Assembly (NCBI RefSeq): GCF_001865675.1
Contig: NZ_CP011319.1
Span: 2,108,001 to 2,172,000 of the forward strand
Direction of reading: 5' to 3'
Source of the DNA: Janthinobacterium sp. 1_2014MBL_MicDiv
GTDB taxonomy: Bacteria > Pseudomonadota > Gammaproteobacteria > Burkholderiales > Burkholderiaceae_D
DNA length: 64,000 nt
Positions 1-8,139 of this stretch are shown here, piece by piece. Under the pieces are notes generated by a model, which was not told the DNA's origin, ran no database searches, and saw nothing but the letters and a program-made list of their open reading frames with translations. Numbering within the stretch: the first letter of the stretch is position 1; each line of letters begins with the position of its first letter. Made by a program: the position numbers and the translations under genes.

Positions 1-1
1 C

Positions 2-700
2 GACATCAGCCGCCCGCGCGCCATGACGGTCGAGTGGAGCACCTATGCCCAGTCGCTGACGGACAGGCCGATGAAAGGCATGCTGACGGGCCCCGTCACC
101 ATCCTGAACTGGTCCTTCGTGCGCGACGACCAGCCCCGCTCCGTGTCGTGCCACCAGCTGGCGCTGGCCATGCGCGCCGAAGTGCAGGACCTGGAGCAGG
201 CCGGCATCCGCGTGATCCAGATCGACGAGGCGGCGCTGCGCGAAGGCTTGCCATTGCGCAAGTCGCAATGGGCCGAGTACCTGCGCTGGGCCGTGGAATC
301 GTTCCGCATCACGGCCAATGGCGTGGCTGACGAGACGCAGATCCACACGCATATGTGTTATTCGGAATTCAACGACATCATCGCGCAGATCGCCGACATG
401 GATGCCGACGTGATCACGATCGAAACCTCGCGTTCCGACATGGAATTGCTGGACGCCTTCGATGACTTCAAGTATCCGAATGAGATCGGCCCTGGCGTCT
501 ACGACATCCATTCGCCCAACATCCCGAGCCAGGAACAGATGGTCAAGCTGATGCGCAAGGCGGCCGAGCGCATTCCCGCGCAGCGCCTGTGGGTCAACCC
601 CGATTGCGGGCTGAAGACGCGGGGATGGAAAGAGGTCATCCCTGCGTTGGCGAATATGGTGGCGGCAGCGAAAACCCTGCGCGGCGACAGCGTCGCATAG
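2..700 (+). CDS. metE: Methionine synthase MetE, C-terminal part (5' end outside window)
   Basis: Cobalamin-independent methionine synthase, which moves the methyl group of 5-methyltetrahydropteroyl-triglutamate to homocysteine in the cytoplasm. The frame is open from base 2, starting D-I-S-R-P-R-A-M-T-V-E-W, so about 230 C-terminal residues of a roughly 750-residue protein are present. All four zinc/homocysteine-binding positions known for the family can be seen: H and C in HTHMCYSEF, E in IETSRSDME, and C in NPDCGLKTRG. The reading frame is intact to its TAG stop. The putative small-RNA element and its terminator lie 50-170 bp downstream. The identification is firm; only the extent of the missing 5' part is unknown. 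Confidence 0.95.
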   Translation, partial: DISRPRAMTVEWSTYAQSLTDRPMKGMLTGPVTILNWSFVRDDQPRSVSCHQLALAMRAEVQDLEQAGIRVIQIDEAALREGLPLRKSQWAEYLRWAVESFRITANGVADETQIHTHMCYSEFNDIIAQIADMDADVITIETSRSDMELLDAFDDFKYPNEIGPGVYDIHSPNIPSQEQMVKLMRKAAERIPAQRLWVNPDCGLKTRGWKEVIPALANMVAAAKTLRGDSVA

Positions 701-750
701 GCTTGTCAAGGGGCAGGGGAGGTCGGCATGGCTGAGATATAGAACAGGCG

Positions 751-870
751 TATTTCTGTCATCACAACATACCATTGGATAATGATGCTGCGATGCGGCA
801 TCATTCTCTTGTCTCCTCTATCTCCTCCAAGGATGTAGATTCAGCCCGCTCCCGTAGCGGGCTTTTTTTT
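751..870 (+). ncRNA. Putative small RNA or 3'-UTR element, copy 1
   Basis: A non-coding block downstream of metE whose sequence recurs at 6282-6407 with no gaps (110 of 126 positions identical). Copy 1 folds as a hairpin at 781-805 (11-bp stem with one G-U pair, GAT loop), then a C/U-rich single-stranded stretch at 810-828 containing two CUCCUC cores (anti-Shine-Dalgarno-like), then an intrinsic terminator at 843-870. I see no convincing sigma-70 promoter, so it could be an independent small RNA or a processed metE 3' UTR. The 5' end given is the start of conserved sequence, not a mapped transcription start. Confidence 0.5.
843..870 (+). terminator. Intrinsic terminator
   Basis: Perfect 8-bp stem AGCCCGCT/AGCGGGCT (843-850 and 856-863) with a 5-nt loop, followed by seven further T residues. 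It ends copy 1 of the repeated element and would also stop metE transcription. Confidence 0.9.
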
Positions 871-885
871 GCCTGTCTGCATAGA

Positions 886-1074
886 CTACAGCACATTCGC
901 CGCCACGGCCGAGCTGTAATTGCGCGCTAGCGCCGTGATGATGGCCGCGATCGCCTGCGGGTTGTCGGCGCCGCCGAAGTGTGCGGCATACAGCTTCTTT
1001 GCCGCCTCGATCTGCGCATTCGTCAGTTTCACGGCGTAAGCCATGCGCACGGTTTCAGGATTGTTCAGCGTCAT
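886..1074 (-). CDS. Small hypothetical protein, 62 aa
   Basis: Starts M-T-L-N-N-P-E-T-V-R and contains an amphipathic stretch L-T-N-A-Q-I-E-A-A-K-K-L-Y-A-A-H-F-G-G. The ATG at 1074 is preceded by AAGG at a reasonable distance. I do not recognise a family. Supporting its reality, it is read divergently from the AceE-like gene at 1211, and the 40-bp MarR-type operator block between them faces this gene in the same orientation in which the second copy faces aceE. A longer reading with an upstream start would run through the operator and the neighbouring gene and is unlikely. It could still be a chance ORF. Confidence 0.4.
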   Translation of the reverse strand: MTLNNPETVRMAYAVKLTNAQIEAAKKLYAAHFGGADNPQAIAAIITALARNYSSAVAANVL

Positions 1075-1123
1075 TTTTTTACCTTGAGGACAGGGGTTTC
1101 GTTGGTGTCGTATGCCTTGCTCG

Positions 1124-1163
1124 CGCAAATAATTGCAATTACAATCATTGCATTTGCAATCGT
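1124..1163 (-). promoter_or_regulatory. MarR-type operator block, inverted copy
   Basis: The reverse complement of this block matches 2855-2894 upstream of aceE at 34 of 40 positions, the first 22 being identical. It holds the dyad TTGCA-NN-TGCAA (1148-1159) and a weaker version at 1133-1144 with the same 15-bp centre spacing as the aceE copy. It lies between the small minus-strand ORF and the AceE-like gene. Binding by the adjacent MarR protein is inferred. Confidence 0.6.
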
Positions 1164-1210
1164 ATAGGCAATGTCTGCCATGCGCAAGCGATACCGACAC
1201 AGGAGCCGCC

Positions 1211-2314
1211 ATGCATATGCCCTCTTCATTTCCCCTTCCGCCACTGCCAGGCGGCGAGACGCGCCACGCCGCCCAAGCCTGCCTGGCCGCGCTCGCGCCG
1301 GCGCCAGGCTTGCCGCCAGCACACGCTTCGCCACGCCGCGCGCTGGGCGCCATGGCGGGCCGCCTGAAGCAGGGCGGCGCCATGGTCGCGCGCATGTGCC
1401 TGGGAGAGTCGCCATCAGCGGACGGCGACGCCTGGGCACTGGGCGCGTCCGCAGGCGCATGGTCCTTGCGCTACCGCCATGGAGCGATGCAGGGGGAAAA
1501 GCCGTTGCTGTACCTGTGCAGTCCCGCCTCGCTCCCGGCATTGCGCGGCGTGCTGGCCGAGTCGGGTGAGCGTGGCATCGTCTGCAACGATGCGGAAACG
1601 CAAGCCTCGCGCTGGCACAAGGGCGTGCAGCCTGCGCTGCCCGCCTGGCTGGTTGCGCAGCATAATTGCACGCCGTTCGACCCGGCTAACGGCGAGGAAG
1701 TGCGCGCGATCCTGCGCGCGGCCCTGGAAACCCTGTATGTGGCACGGCAGCCCGGCTATTTCTACCTGGCCACGCATGATGAGGATGCGGGCGATTCGAC
1801 GGTGGCGGCGCCCTTGTCGGCCGCCGATGCGGCAGCGGCCGGCCTGGGCATGTACCGCGTGTCGCCGCCGGGGGCGGCGCCATGCCGGGTGCGCCTGTGC
1901 GGGGCGGGACGGATGCTGGCCGTCGTTGCCGATGCCGCCCGCCTGCTGGAGGAAGACTGGGGCATTGTCGCGCAAGTGTGGAGTTGCCCCAGCTATACGC
2001 GCCTGGCGCGCGATGCGCAGGCGGCGGAGCAATGGAACTGCCGCCATCCGCGCGCCGTCCCCAGGCTGGCCCATGTGCAGCGCTGCCTCGACGGCAGCGC
2101 CGCGCCCGTCATCGCCGTCACCGCTTATGGGCAGCATATCGCGGGCCAGATCGGCGCTTACGTGCGCGGGCGTTTCCTCGCCATCGGCGCCGACACCCGG
2201 ATGGAAACGAGCGCGCCCTGGCTGGCCGTCACGGCGCTCAAGGCCCTGGCCGACGACGGCGCGTTGCCCGTGCAGCTCGTCGACGACGCGCTGCGGCGTT
2301 ACGCCTTGCTCTGA
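1211..2314 (+). CDS. AceE-like protein lacking the TPP-binding N-terminal region
   Basis: 367 aa, ATG at 1211 with AGGAG six bases upstream. The C-terminal half aligns by eye to the last third of the AceE at 2926-5592. NCTPFDPANGEEVRAI corresponds to the AceE stretch NCISYDPTYAYELAVI. The segment from RVRLCGAGRML to the end corresponds to RVQLMGSGSIL onward, including the VWS, RWNxxHP and TALADxG positions. The AceE N-terminal domain with the thiamine-pyrophosphate motif GDGEMDQ is absent, so the protein should not be an active E1 alone. It may be a decayed duplicate or a regulatory/partner subunit. It sits beside marR and shares the operator type of aceE, which suggests co-regulation. Its stop overlaps the convergent marR stop by 16 bp. 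Confidence 0.7.
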   Translation: MHMPSSFPLPPLPGGETRHAAQACLAALAPAPGLPPAHASPRRALGAMAGRLKQGGAMVARMCLGESPSADGDAWALGASAGAWSLRYRHGAMQGEKPLLYLCSPASLPALRGVLAESGERGIVCNDAETQASRWHKGVQPALPAWLVAQHNCTPFDPANGEEVRAILRAALETLYVARQPGYFYLATHDEDAGDSTVAAPLSAADAAAAGLGMYRVSPPGAAPCRVRLCGAGRMLAVVADAARLLEEDWGIVAQVWSCPSYTRLARDAQAAEQWNCRHPRAVPRLAHVQRCLDGSAAPVIAVTAYGQHIAGQIGAYVRGRFLAIGADTRMETSAPWLAVTALKALADDGALPVQLVDDALRRYALL

Positions 2315-2790
2315 GCGGCGCTGCGGGCCGCCTCGGCGGCGCGGGCCAGGGCGGCGCTGAAATCCTGCTGCTCGCCGCTGTCAAATTGCGCCAGGAACAG
2401 GTCCGCCACCGTGGCCTGGTAGACGGCCCACATCTTCTTGCGCAAGACCTTGCCATCTTCCGTGATGGAGACGAAGGCGGCGCGCCCGTCGTCCATCGAG
2501 CGCGTACGCGTCACCAGCCGGTCCGTTTCCAGCTTGTCCACCAGGCGCGTCAGGTTATAGCGCTCGATGGCCAGCGCATCGGCCAGCTCATGCATGCGGC
2601 GCGAGCCGTCCTGGCCGCTTTCCAGGCCCCACAGCACGTCATACCACGCATACACGGGCAAGTCGGCCGCGGCGAGGCGGCGCTCGATTTCGCGGATCAT
2701 CAATCGGTGCGTGCGCACGAACGAGAACCACAGGTCGGGCGCCTGCGCCGATGTAGTGGCAGGCGCGGTTGCGGACTCAGTTGCAGACAT
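2299..2790 (-). CDS. MarR-family transcriptional regulator
   Basis: 163 aa winged-helix repressor. The core L-P-V-Y-A-W-Y-D-V-L-W-G-L-E followed by M-H-E-L-A-D-A-L-A-I-E-R-Y-N-L-T-R-L-V-D is the helix-turn-helix, and D-G-R-A-A-F-V-S-I-T-E-D-G is the wing with its conserved DxR-type basic residue. The ATG at 2790 is chosen because GAGG lies eight bases upstream. A start 15 bases earlier has no ribosome-binding site. The gene is divergent from aceE. The intergenic region carries TTGCA-NN-TGCAA dyads, one of them close to its own start, so autorepression and control of aceE-gst are likely. The ligand is unknown. Confidence 0.88.
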   Translation of the reverse strand: MSATESATAPATTSAQAPDLWFSFVRTHRLMIREIERRLAAADLPVYAWYDVLWGLESGQDGSRRMHELADALAIERYNLTRLVDKLETDRLVTRTRSMDDGRAAFVSITEDGKVLRKKMWAVYQATVADLFLAQFDSGEQQDFSAALARAAEAARSAAQSKA

Positions 2791-2815
2791 AAATATTCCT
2801 CTCATTCGATCACAG

Positions 2816-2894
2816 TTGCAAATGCAATTATAGCGCTATACAATGGCCGGCATAACGATTGCAAATGCAATGATTGCATCGGCAATTATTCGTG
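2816..2894. promoter_or_regulatory. marR/aceE divergent operator region
   Basis: Contains TTGCAAATGCAA at 2816-2827 (next to marR) and again at 2859-2870 (aceE side), with a weaker TTGC-N4-GCAA at 2874-2885. The 2855-2894 block is repeated inverted at 1124-1163. The dyad symmetry, divergent placement and duplication fit a MarR operator. I could not assign -35 and -10 elements with confidence. Confidence 0.65.
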
Positions 2895-2925
2895 TAGCTG
2901 AAATGCCCTTACCCAGGAGACCGCC

Positions 2926-5592
2926 ATGCCCACATCCCTTGCTGTGCCCGATATCGATCCGCAGGAAACCCAAGAATGGCTGGAGGCGATGCAGGCCGTC
3001 GTCGCCGTGGAAGGGCGCCTGCGCGCCCATTATTTGCTCGACCAGCTCGTCGATTCCGATGCCGCGCAGCACGGCGGCCTGCATGGCCGCGTCACCACGG
3101 CCTATACCAACAGCATCGCCGCCGAACGCCAGGCCGCCTATCCGGGCGACCTGGCCATCGAGCGCCGCCTGAATGCCTACATCCGCTGGAACGCCATGGT
3201 GATGGTCTTGCGCGCGGCGAAACACTCGAACGTGGGCGGCCACATCGCCACCTACCAGTCGGCGGCCGTGCTGTACGACGTGGGCTTCGACCACTTCTTC
3301 CGTGGCCGCACGGACCAGTTCGCCGGCGACCTGGTCTACATCCAGGGCCATTCCGCGCCCGGCATCTATGGCCGCGCCTACCTGGAAGGGCGCATCACGG
3401 AAGCGCAACTGGACAATTACCGCCGCGAAGCGGGCCGCGAGGGCCTGTCCTCGTACCCGCATCCGCGCCTGATGCCCGACTTCTGGCAATTTCCCACCGT
3501 CTCCATGGGCCTGGGCCCGCTGACGGCCGCCTACCAGGCCCGCTTCATGCGCTACCTCGAGTACCGTGGCTTGAAGCAGCACCAGGGCCGCAAGGTGTGG
3601 GCCTTTCTCGGCGATGGCGAGATGGACCAGCCCGAATCCCTGGCCGCCATTTCGCTGGGCGGACGCGAGCGCCTGGATAACCTGATCTTCGTGGTGAACT
3701 GCAACCTGCAGCGCCTCGACGGTCCCGTGCGCGGCAACAGCAAGGTCATCCAGGAGCTGGAAGGCACGTTCCGCGCGGCCGGCTGGCATGTCATCAAGGT
3801 CATCTGGGGCAGCGGCTGGGATGCCTTGCTGGCGCGTGATACGAGCGGCTTGTTGCGCCAGCGCATGATGGAATGCGTGGATGGCGATTACCAGACCTTC
3901 AAGTCGCAGAATGGCGCGTATGTGCGCGAACATTTCTTCGGCAAGTATCCGGCACTGCTGGCGCTGGTGGCGCACCTGTCGGACGATGATATCTGGCAGC
4001 TGACGCGGGGCGGACACGATCCCGAGAAAGTCCACGCCGCATATGCCGAGGCCATGCGCACGCCTGGCCGTCCCACCGTGATCCTGGCGAAGACCGTCAA
4101 GGGTTTCGGCATGGGCGAGGCGGGCGAGGGGCAGAATATCAACCACCAGCTGAAAAAGATGAGCGCCGACGCCGTGCGCGCGTTTCGCGACCGCTTCGCG
4201 CTGCCCGTCAGCGATGCCCAGCTGGAAGAAATGCCGTATCTGAAACCGGCGCCGGACAGCGCGGAAGCGCGCTACTTTGCCGCCCGCCGGGCGCAGTTGG
4301 GCGGCTATATCCCGGCCCGCATCGGCAAGGCTGAGCCCTTGGCCGTGCCGCCGCTGTCCACGTTCGCCACCCAGCTCAAGGATAGTGGCGAGCGGGGTGC
4401 GTCGACCACCATGGCCTTCGTGCGCATCCTCGGCACCCTGCTGAAAGACCCCGCCTTGAGCAAGATCATCGTGCCCATCGTGCCCGACGAATCGCGCACG
4501 TTCGGCATGGAAGGCCTGTTCCGCCAGATCGGCATCCATTCCTACCTGGGCCAGCTGTACACGCCGCAGGACGCCGGGCAGCTCAGCTATTACAAGGAAG
4601 CCAAGGATGGGCAGATCTTGCAGGAGGGGATCAACGAATCGGGGGCCATTTCCTCCTGGATCGCCGCCGGCACCTCGTACAGCAACCATGGCCTGGCCAC
4701 CATTCCGTTCTACATTTTTTATTCGATGTTCGGCTTGCAGCGCGTGGGCGACCTGGCGTGGGCGGCGGCCGATGCCCGCACGCGTGGCTTCCTGCTGGGC
4801 GCCACGTCGGGACGCACGACGTTGATGGGCGAAGGCCTCCAGCATGACGATGGCCACAGCCATGTGCTGTCGTCCGTCATTCCCAACTGCATCTCCTACG
4901 ATCCCACCTATGCCTACGAGCTGGCCGTGATCATCCACGATGGCATGCGCCGCATGTTTGCCGAGCAGGAAGACATTTTTTACTACATCACCTTGCTCAA
5001 CGAAAACTATCCGCATCCGGCCATGCCGGCCGGGGCCGAGGCGGGCATCCTGCGGGGCCTGTACCTGCTGGAGGAAAGCCAGGACGCGGCGGCGGCGCGC
5101 GTGCAGCTGATGGGCAGCGGCTCCATCCTGCGCGAAGTGCTGGCCGCCGCCGCGCTGCTGCAGCAGGATTTCGGCGTGGCGGCCGATGTGTGGAGCGCCA
5201 CCAGCCTGACGCAAGTGCGGCGCGACGGCCTGGCCGTGCAGCGCTGGAACATGCTGCACCCGGACAGTGCGCCGCGCGTGCCGTATGTCGCGCAATGCCT
5301 GGCCGGCCGGCAAGGCCCCGTCGTGGTGGCCACCGACTACATGAAGATCGTCGGCGACCAGGTGCGCCCGTTTGTCACCGACCGGCATTTCGTCACGCTG
5401 GGCACGGACGGCTTCGGCCGCTCCGATACGCGCGAATCGCTGCGCACCTTCTTTGAAGTGGACCGCCATTTCATCGTGCTGGCCGCGCTGACGGCGCTGG
5501 CCGATGAGGGGAGGGTGGCGCGCAGCCTGGTGGGCGACGCCATCCGCAAGTACGGCATCGACGTGGAAAAGCTCGATCCCGCATCCGTGTAA
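2926..5592 (+). CDS. aceE: Homodimeric pyruvate dehydrogenase E1 component (AceE paralogue)
   Basis: 888 aa, the usual length of AceE, which decarboxylates a 2-oxo acid (normally pyruvate) with thiamine pyrophosphate and passes the acyl group to lipoyl-E2. The TPP/Mg signature is visible as GDGEMDQPES followed about 30 residues later by NCNLQRLDGPV. The N-terminal RYNAM/H-x-ATYQSAA region and the C-terminal transketolase-like domain are also present. ATG with AGGAGACC upstream. No aceF or lpd follows. Instead a glutathione transferase gene starts 19 bases after the stop, and a MarR regulator is divergent. It is therefore probably a second, inducible E1, either working with an E2 encoded elsewhere or acting on another 2-oxo acid. 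Confidence 0.92.
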   Translation: MPTSLAVPDIDPQETQEWLEAMQAVVAVEGRLRAHYLLDQLVDSDAAQHGGLHGRVTTAYTNSIAAERQAAYPGDLAIERRLNAYIRWNAMVMVLRAAKHSNVGGHIATYQSAAVLYDVGFDHFFRGRTDQFAGDLVYIQGHSAPGIYGRAYLEGRITEAQLDNYRREAGREGLSSYPHPRLMPDFWQFPTVSMGLGPLTAAYQARFMRYLEYRGLKQHQGRKVWAFLGDGEMDQPESLAAISLGGRERLDNLIFVVNCNLQRLDGPVRGNSKVIQELEGTFRAAGWHVIKVIWGSGWDALLARDTSGLLRQRMMECVDGDYQTFKSQNGAYVREHFFGKYPALLALVAHLSDDDIWQLTRGGHDPEKVHAAYAEAMRTPGRPTVILAKTVKGFGMGEAGEGQNINHQLKKMSADAVRAFRDRFALPVSDAQLEEMPYLKPAPDSAEARYFAARRAQLGGYIPARIGKAEPLAVPPLSTFATQLKDSGERGASTTMAFVRILGTLLKDPALSKIIVPIVPDESRTFGMEGLFRQIGIHSYLGQLYTPQDAGQLSYYKEAKDGQILQEGINESGAISSWIAAGTSYSNHGLATIPFYIFYSMFGLQRVGDLAWAAADARTRGFLLGATSGRTTLMGEGLQHDDGHSHVLSSVIPNCISYDPTYAYELAVIIHDGMRRMFAEQEDIFYYITLLNENYPHPAMPAGAEAGILRGLYLLEESQDAAAARVQLMGSGSILREVLAAAALLQQDFGVAADVWSATSLTQVRRDGLAVQRWNMLHPDSAPRVPYVAQCLAGRQGPVVVATDYMKIVGDQVRPFVTDRHFVTLGTDGFGRSDTRESLRTFFEVDRHFIVLAALTALADEGRVARSLVGDAIRKYGIDVEKLDPASV

Positions 5593-5611
5593 CCTTTTCA
5601 GGAGACTGATC

Positions 5612-6238
5612 ATGAAGCTGTATTACGCAACGGGCACGTGCTCGCTGTCGCCGCACATCGTCGCCATCGAGGCGGGCATCGCGCTGGAACTGGCGCGCGT
5701 CGACATCAAGGCCATTCCCCGCATCACGGAAACGGGCGCCGATTATGCGCGCACCAACCCGAACCTGTACGTGCCGGCGCTGGCGCTTGACGATGGCACT
5801 ATCTTGCTGGAGGGAACGGCCATCGTGCAATACCTGGCCGACCTGGCGCCGGCCAGCGGCCTGGCGCCGCCGCCGGGCACGCTGGCGCGCGTGCAGCTGC
5901 AGTCGTGGCTGGGCTTTATCGCCACCGAGCTGCACAAGGCCTACAGCCCCTGGCTGTTTCACCCGGAATACGGCACGCAGGCGCAGGACGTGGCCCGCTC
6001 GCGCATCGCCGCGCGGCTAGACTACGTGGAGCGCCAACTGGCGGCCGGCGGGCCGTATCTGCTGGGCGAGCGCTATTCGATCGCGGATGCCTATCTGTAC
6101 ACCATCCTCGGCTGGTCGGCATATGCCAGGGTGGATCTGTCGGCCTTTCCGCGGGTCAAACACCTGATCGCGCGCGTGGGCGAGCGTCCCGCCGTACGGG
6201 AAGCGCAGCGCGTGGAGGCCGGACGGCAAGCGGCGTGA
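5612..6238 (+). CDS. Beta-class glutathione S-transferase
   Basis: 208 aa cytosolic enzyme that conjugates or otherwise uses glutathione on electrophiles. The N-terminus M-K-L-Y-Y-A-T-G-T-C-S-L-S-P-H-I carries the beta-class Cys10, and N-L-Y-V-P-A-L is the cis-Pro loop of the thioredoxin-like domain. L-L-E-G-T-A-I-V-Q-Y-L-A-D contributes the glutathione gamma-glutamyl contact, and Y-S-I-A-D-A-Y-L is the helical N-capping box. The ATG at 5612 follows AGGAGAC at good spacing. The gene is 19 bp after aceE, so the two should be co-transcribed under MarR control, which hints at a response to a reactive carbonyl or xenobiotic. Confidence 0.93.
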   Translation: MKLYYATGTCSLSPHIVAIEAGIALELARVDIKAIPRITETGADYARTNPNLYVPALALDDGTILLEGTAIVQYLADLAPASGLAPPPGTLARVQLQSWLGFIATELHKAYSPWLFHPEYGTQAQDVARSRIAARLDYVERQLAAGGPYLLGERYSIADAYLYTILGWSAYARVDLSAFPRVKHLIARVGERPAVREAQRVEAGRQAA

Positions 6239-6281
6239 GCCGGGGAGCCGCGAGGGCAGGGGCGCAGATATTGATAAATCA

Positions 6282-6401
6282 TATTTCTATCATCACAACA
6301 TACAATTGGATCAATATGCTGCAATGCGGCATCATGCTCCTGTCTCCTCTACTTCCTCACAGGAATTAGATTCAGCCCGCTCCCGCAGCGGGCTTTTTTT
6401 T
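6282..6401 (+). ncRNA. Putative small RNA or 3'-UTR element, copy 2
   Basis: Second copy of the element at 751-876, aligned without gaps. The upper part of the central hairpin (around 6317-6334) keeps its pairing while its base is altered. The C/U-rich stretch (6341-6359) and the terminator are kept, and the 11-nt segment TGTCTCCTCTA is invariant between the copies. It follows the gst stop by 43 bp and precedes the transporter gene. The same ambiguity between independent small RNA and processed 3' UTR applies. Confidence 0.5.
6374..6401 (+). terminator. Intrinsic terminator
   Basis: Stem AGCCCGCT/AGCGGGCT (6374-6381 and 6387-6394) with a 5-nt loop and a run of Ts to 6401. It ends the aceE-gst unit and copy 2 of the repeated element. 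Confidence 0.9.
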
Positions 6402-6505
6402 GCCCGTTTTTTGCCACCCCATGCGGCGCACGCTTGCTTGTCATACGGGCATCGTATTGCTTTTGTGCATGCTAAACTGGGCATTCCCCAGAATAAGGCT
6501 GCCCC

Positions 6506-8095
6506 ATGCTCGAACTCTTCCGCCATACCCTGGAATCGTCGCCGATCCTGGCCCTGTTTCTCGTCATCGGCGCCGGTTATGCGCTGGGGCGCGTCAGCGT
6601 GTTCGGCTTTTCGCTGGGCGTGGGCGGCGTGCTGTTTGCCGGCCTGGCGCTGGGCGCCTTCGCTCCCGGCTCCGTGCCGCCGCCGCTGGTCGGTTCCATC
6701 GGCTTGCTGCTCTTCCTGTATGGCATCGGCGTGCAGTACGGCACGCAGTTCTTCGCCGGCTTGCGCGGCGCGGGCCAGAAACATAACCTGATCGCTTTCG
6801 TTGCCGTCATGGGCGGCCTGGCCGTGTCCGTCTGGGGCGGGCAGTGGATCGACATTTCGCTGCGCATGGCCAGCGGCGTGTTTGCCGGCGCCATGACCAG
6901 CACGGCGGCCCTGCAGGCGGCGCTGGAAGCATCGCATGGCAATGGCGACGCGGCCGTCGGTTATGCCGTCGCCTATCCGTTCGGCGTCGTCGGTCCCATG
7001 CTGGGCCTGTACCTGGCCGGGCGCATATTAAAACCCGTGTTGACGCCGCCGCCCGCGCCCATCATCGTGTCGGAAATCACCATCGACGAAGCGCGCTTGG
7101 CGGGCGCCGCCCTGTCCGAACTGGCCGATGGCCCGCTGGCGGGCGTGCAGGTGATCGGCGTGCGCCAGGGGCACCAGAACCGCTTGCCCGATCCGTCCAT
7201 GGTGATCGGCGTGGGCGATGCGCTGATGGTGTCGGGCACGGTCGAGGGCGTGGAAGCGGCGCGCACGGCGCTGGGCCACCTGGACCCGGGCCGTTTGATG
7301 AAGGACCGCAGCGATTTCGATGGCAATGAAGTGTTCGTCTCGGACGCGGAAATCGTCGGCGTGCCGCTGGGGGAATTGAACCTGGGCAAGGATTTCCCGT
7401 TGCAGATCGCCTTCATACGCCGTGGCGACGCCATGATACTGCCCCATCCCTTCCTGACCTTGGAATTCGGCGACAGGGTGATGGCCATTGCACCGGCGAA
7501 ACATGCGGCCGACGTGCGCAAGCTGTTCGGCAATTCCATCACGGCCACGGCCGAGTTCAGCTATGTCTCGCTGGGCATGGGCATGGTGCTGGGCGTGCTG
7601 CTGGGGCTGGTACCGATACCGTTGCCGTGGATAGGCTCGTTCAGCCTGGGGCTGGCCGGCGGACCGCTGGTGATGGCGCTCATCCTGGGCCGCCTGGGGC
7701 GCGTCGGCAAGGTCAGCTGGCGCTTGCCGCTGTCGGCCAACCTGGTCATGCGCAACTATGGCTTGACGATTTTCCTCGCTTCCGTCGGCATGGCCTCCGG
7801 CTTGCCGTTCGTGCAGCAGGTGGGCGCCGATGGCTTGCCCATGCTGGCGCTGGGAGCCGTGACGGTGCTGGTGGTGGTGGCCCTCGTCGTGATTTTGGGC
7901 AAGGTCTTCCTGCGCCTGCCCTTTCCCGAGTTGCTGGGCATCGCGGCCGGCGCCACGGGCAACCCGGCCGTGCTGGTGTTCGCCAACCGCCTGGCCCGGT
8001 CGGACCGCCCGAACCTCGGCTACGCCATGATTTTCCCCAGCATGACCATCGTCAAGATCGTCGCCGTACAAGTGCTGCTGCATTTGTATGGCTGA
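6506..8095 (+). CDS. AspT/YidE-type transporter (AAEx family) with two TrkA-C domains
   Basis: 529 aa inner-membrane protein. Two hydrophobic halves (about residues 10-180 and 350-529) flank two soluble RCK/TrkA-C domains (about 190-265 and 275-345). Each half has the family's glycine-rich repeats, for example GLLLFLYGIGVQYGTQFF with GAMTSTAALQAAL, and IAAGATGNPAVLVFANR near the end. The family includes the aspartate:alanine exchanger AspT and E. coli YidE and YbjL; the substrate here cannot be read from sequence. The ATG at 6506 is preceded by AAGG. The gene stands alone after the terminator at 6374-6401. Confidence 0.85.
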   Translation: MLELFRHTLESSPILALFLVIGAGYALGRVSVFGFSLGVGGVLFAGLALGAFAPGSVPPPLVGSIGLLLFLYGIGVQYGTQFFAGLRGAGQKHNLIAFVAVMGGLAVSVWGGQWIDISLRMASGVFAGAMTSTAALQAALEASHGNGDAAVGYAVAYPFGVVGPMLGLYLAGRILKPVLTPPPAPIIVSEITIDEARLAGAALSELADGPLAGVQVIGVRQGHQNRLPDPSMVIGVGDALMVSGTVEGVEAARTALGHLDPGRLMKDRSDFDGNEVFVSDAEIVGVPLGELNLGKDFPLQIAFIRRGDAMILPHPFLTLEFGDRVMAIAPAKHAADVRKLFGNSITATAEFSYVSLGMGMVLGVLLGLVPIPLPWIGSFSLGLAGGPLVMALILGRLGRVGKVSWRLPLSANLVMRNYGLTIFLASVGMASGLPFVQQVGADGLPMLALGAVTVLVVVALVVILGKVFLRLPFPELLGIAAGATGNPAVLVFANRLARSDRPNLGYAMIFPSMTIVKIVAVQVLLHLYG

Positions 8096-8139
8096 TGGCG
8101 GCCAGGAGCGGATATTTGAATAGCAATCTGGAGTATTGC

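Noticed and set aside
703..743. TTGTCA and TATAGA as a sigma-70 promoter for the repeated element, copy 1
   Set aside because: The spacer would be 29 bp, far from the usual 17, and copy 2 does not conserve the boxes.
2836..5613. 925-codon open frame antisense to aceE
   Set aside because: Mirror of a GC-rich gene in the frame where stops are rare; composition is His/Arg/Gln-rich and no motif is recognisable, while the plus-strand AceE is certain.
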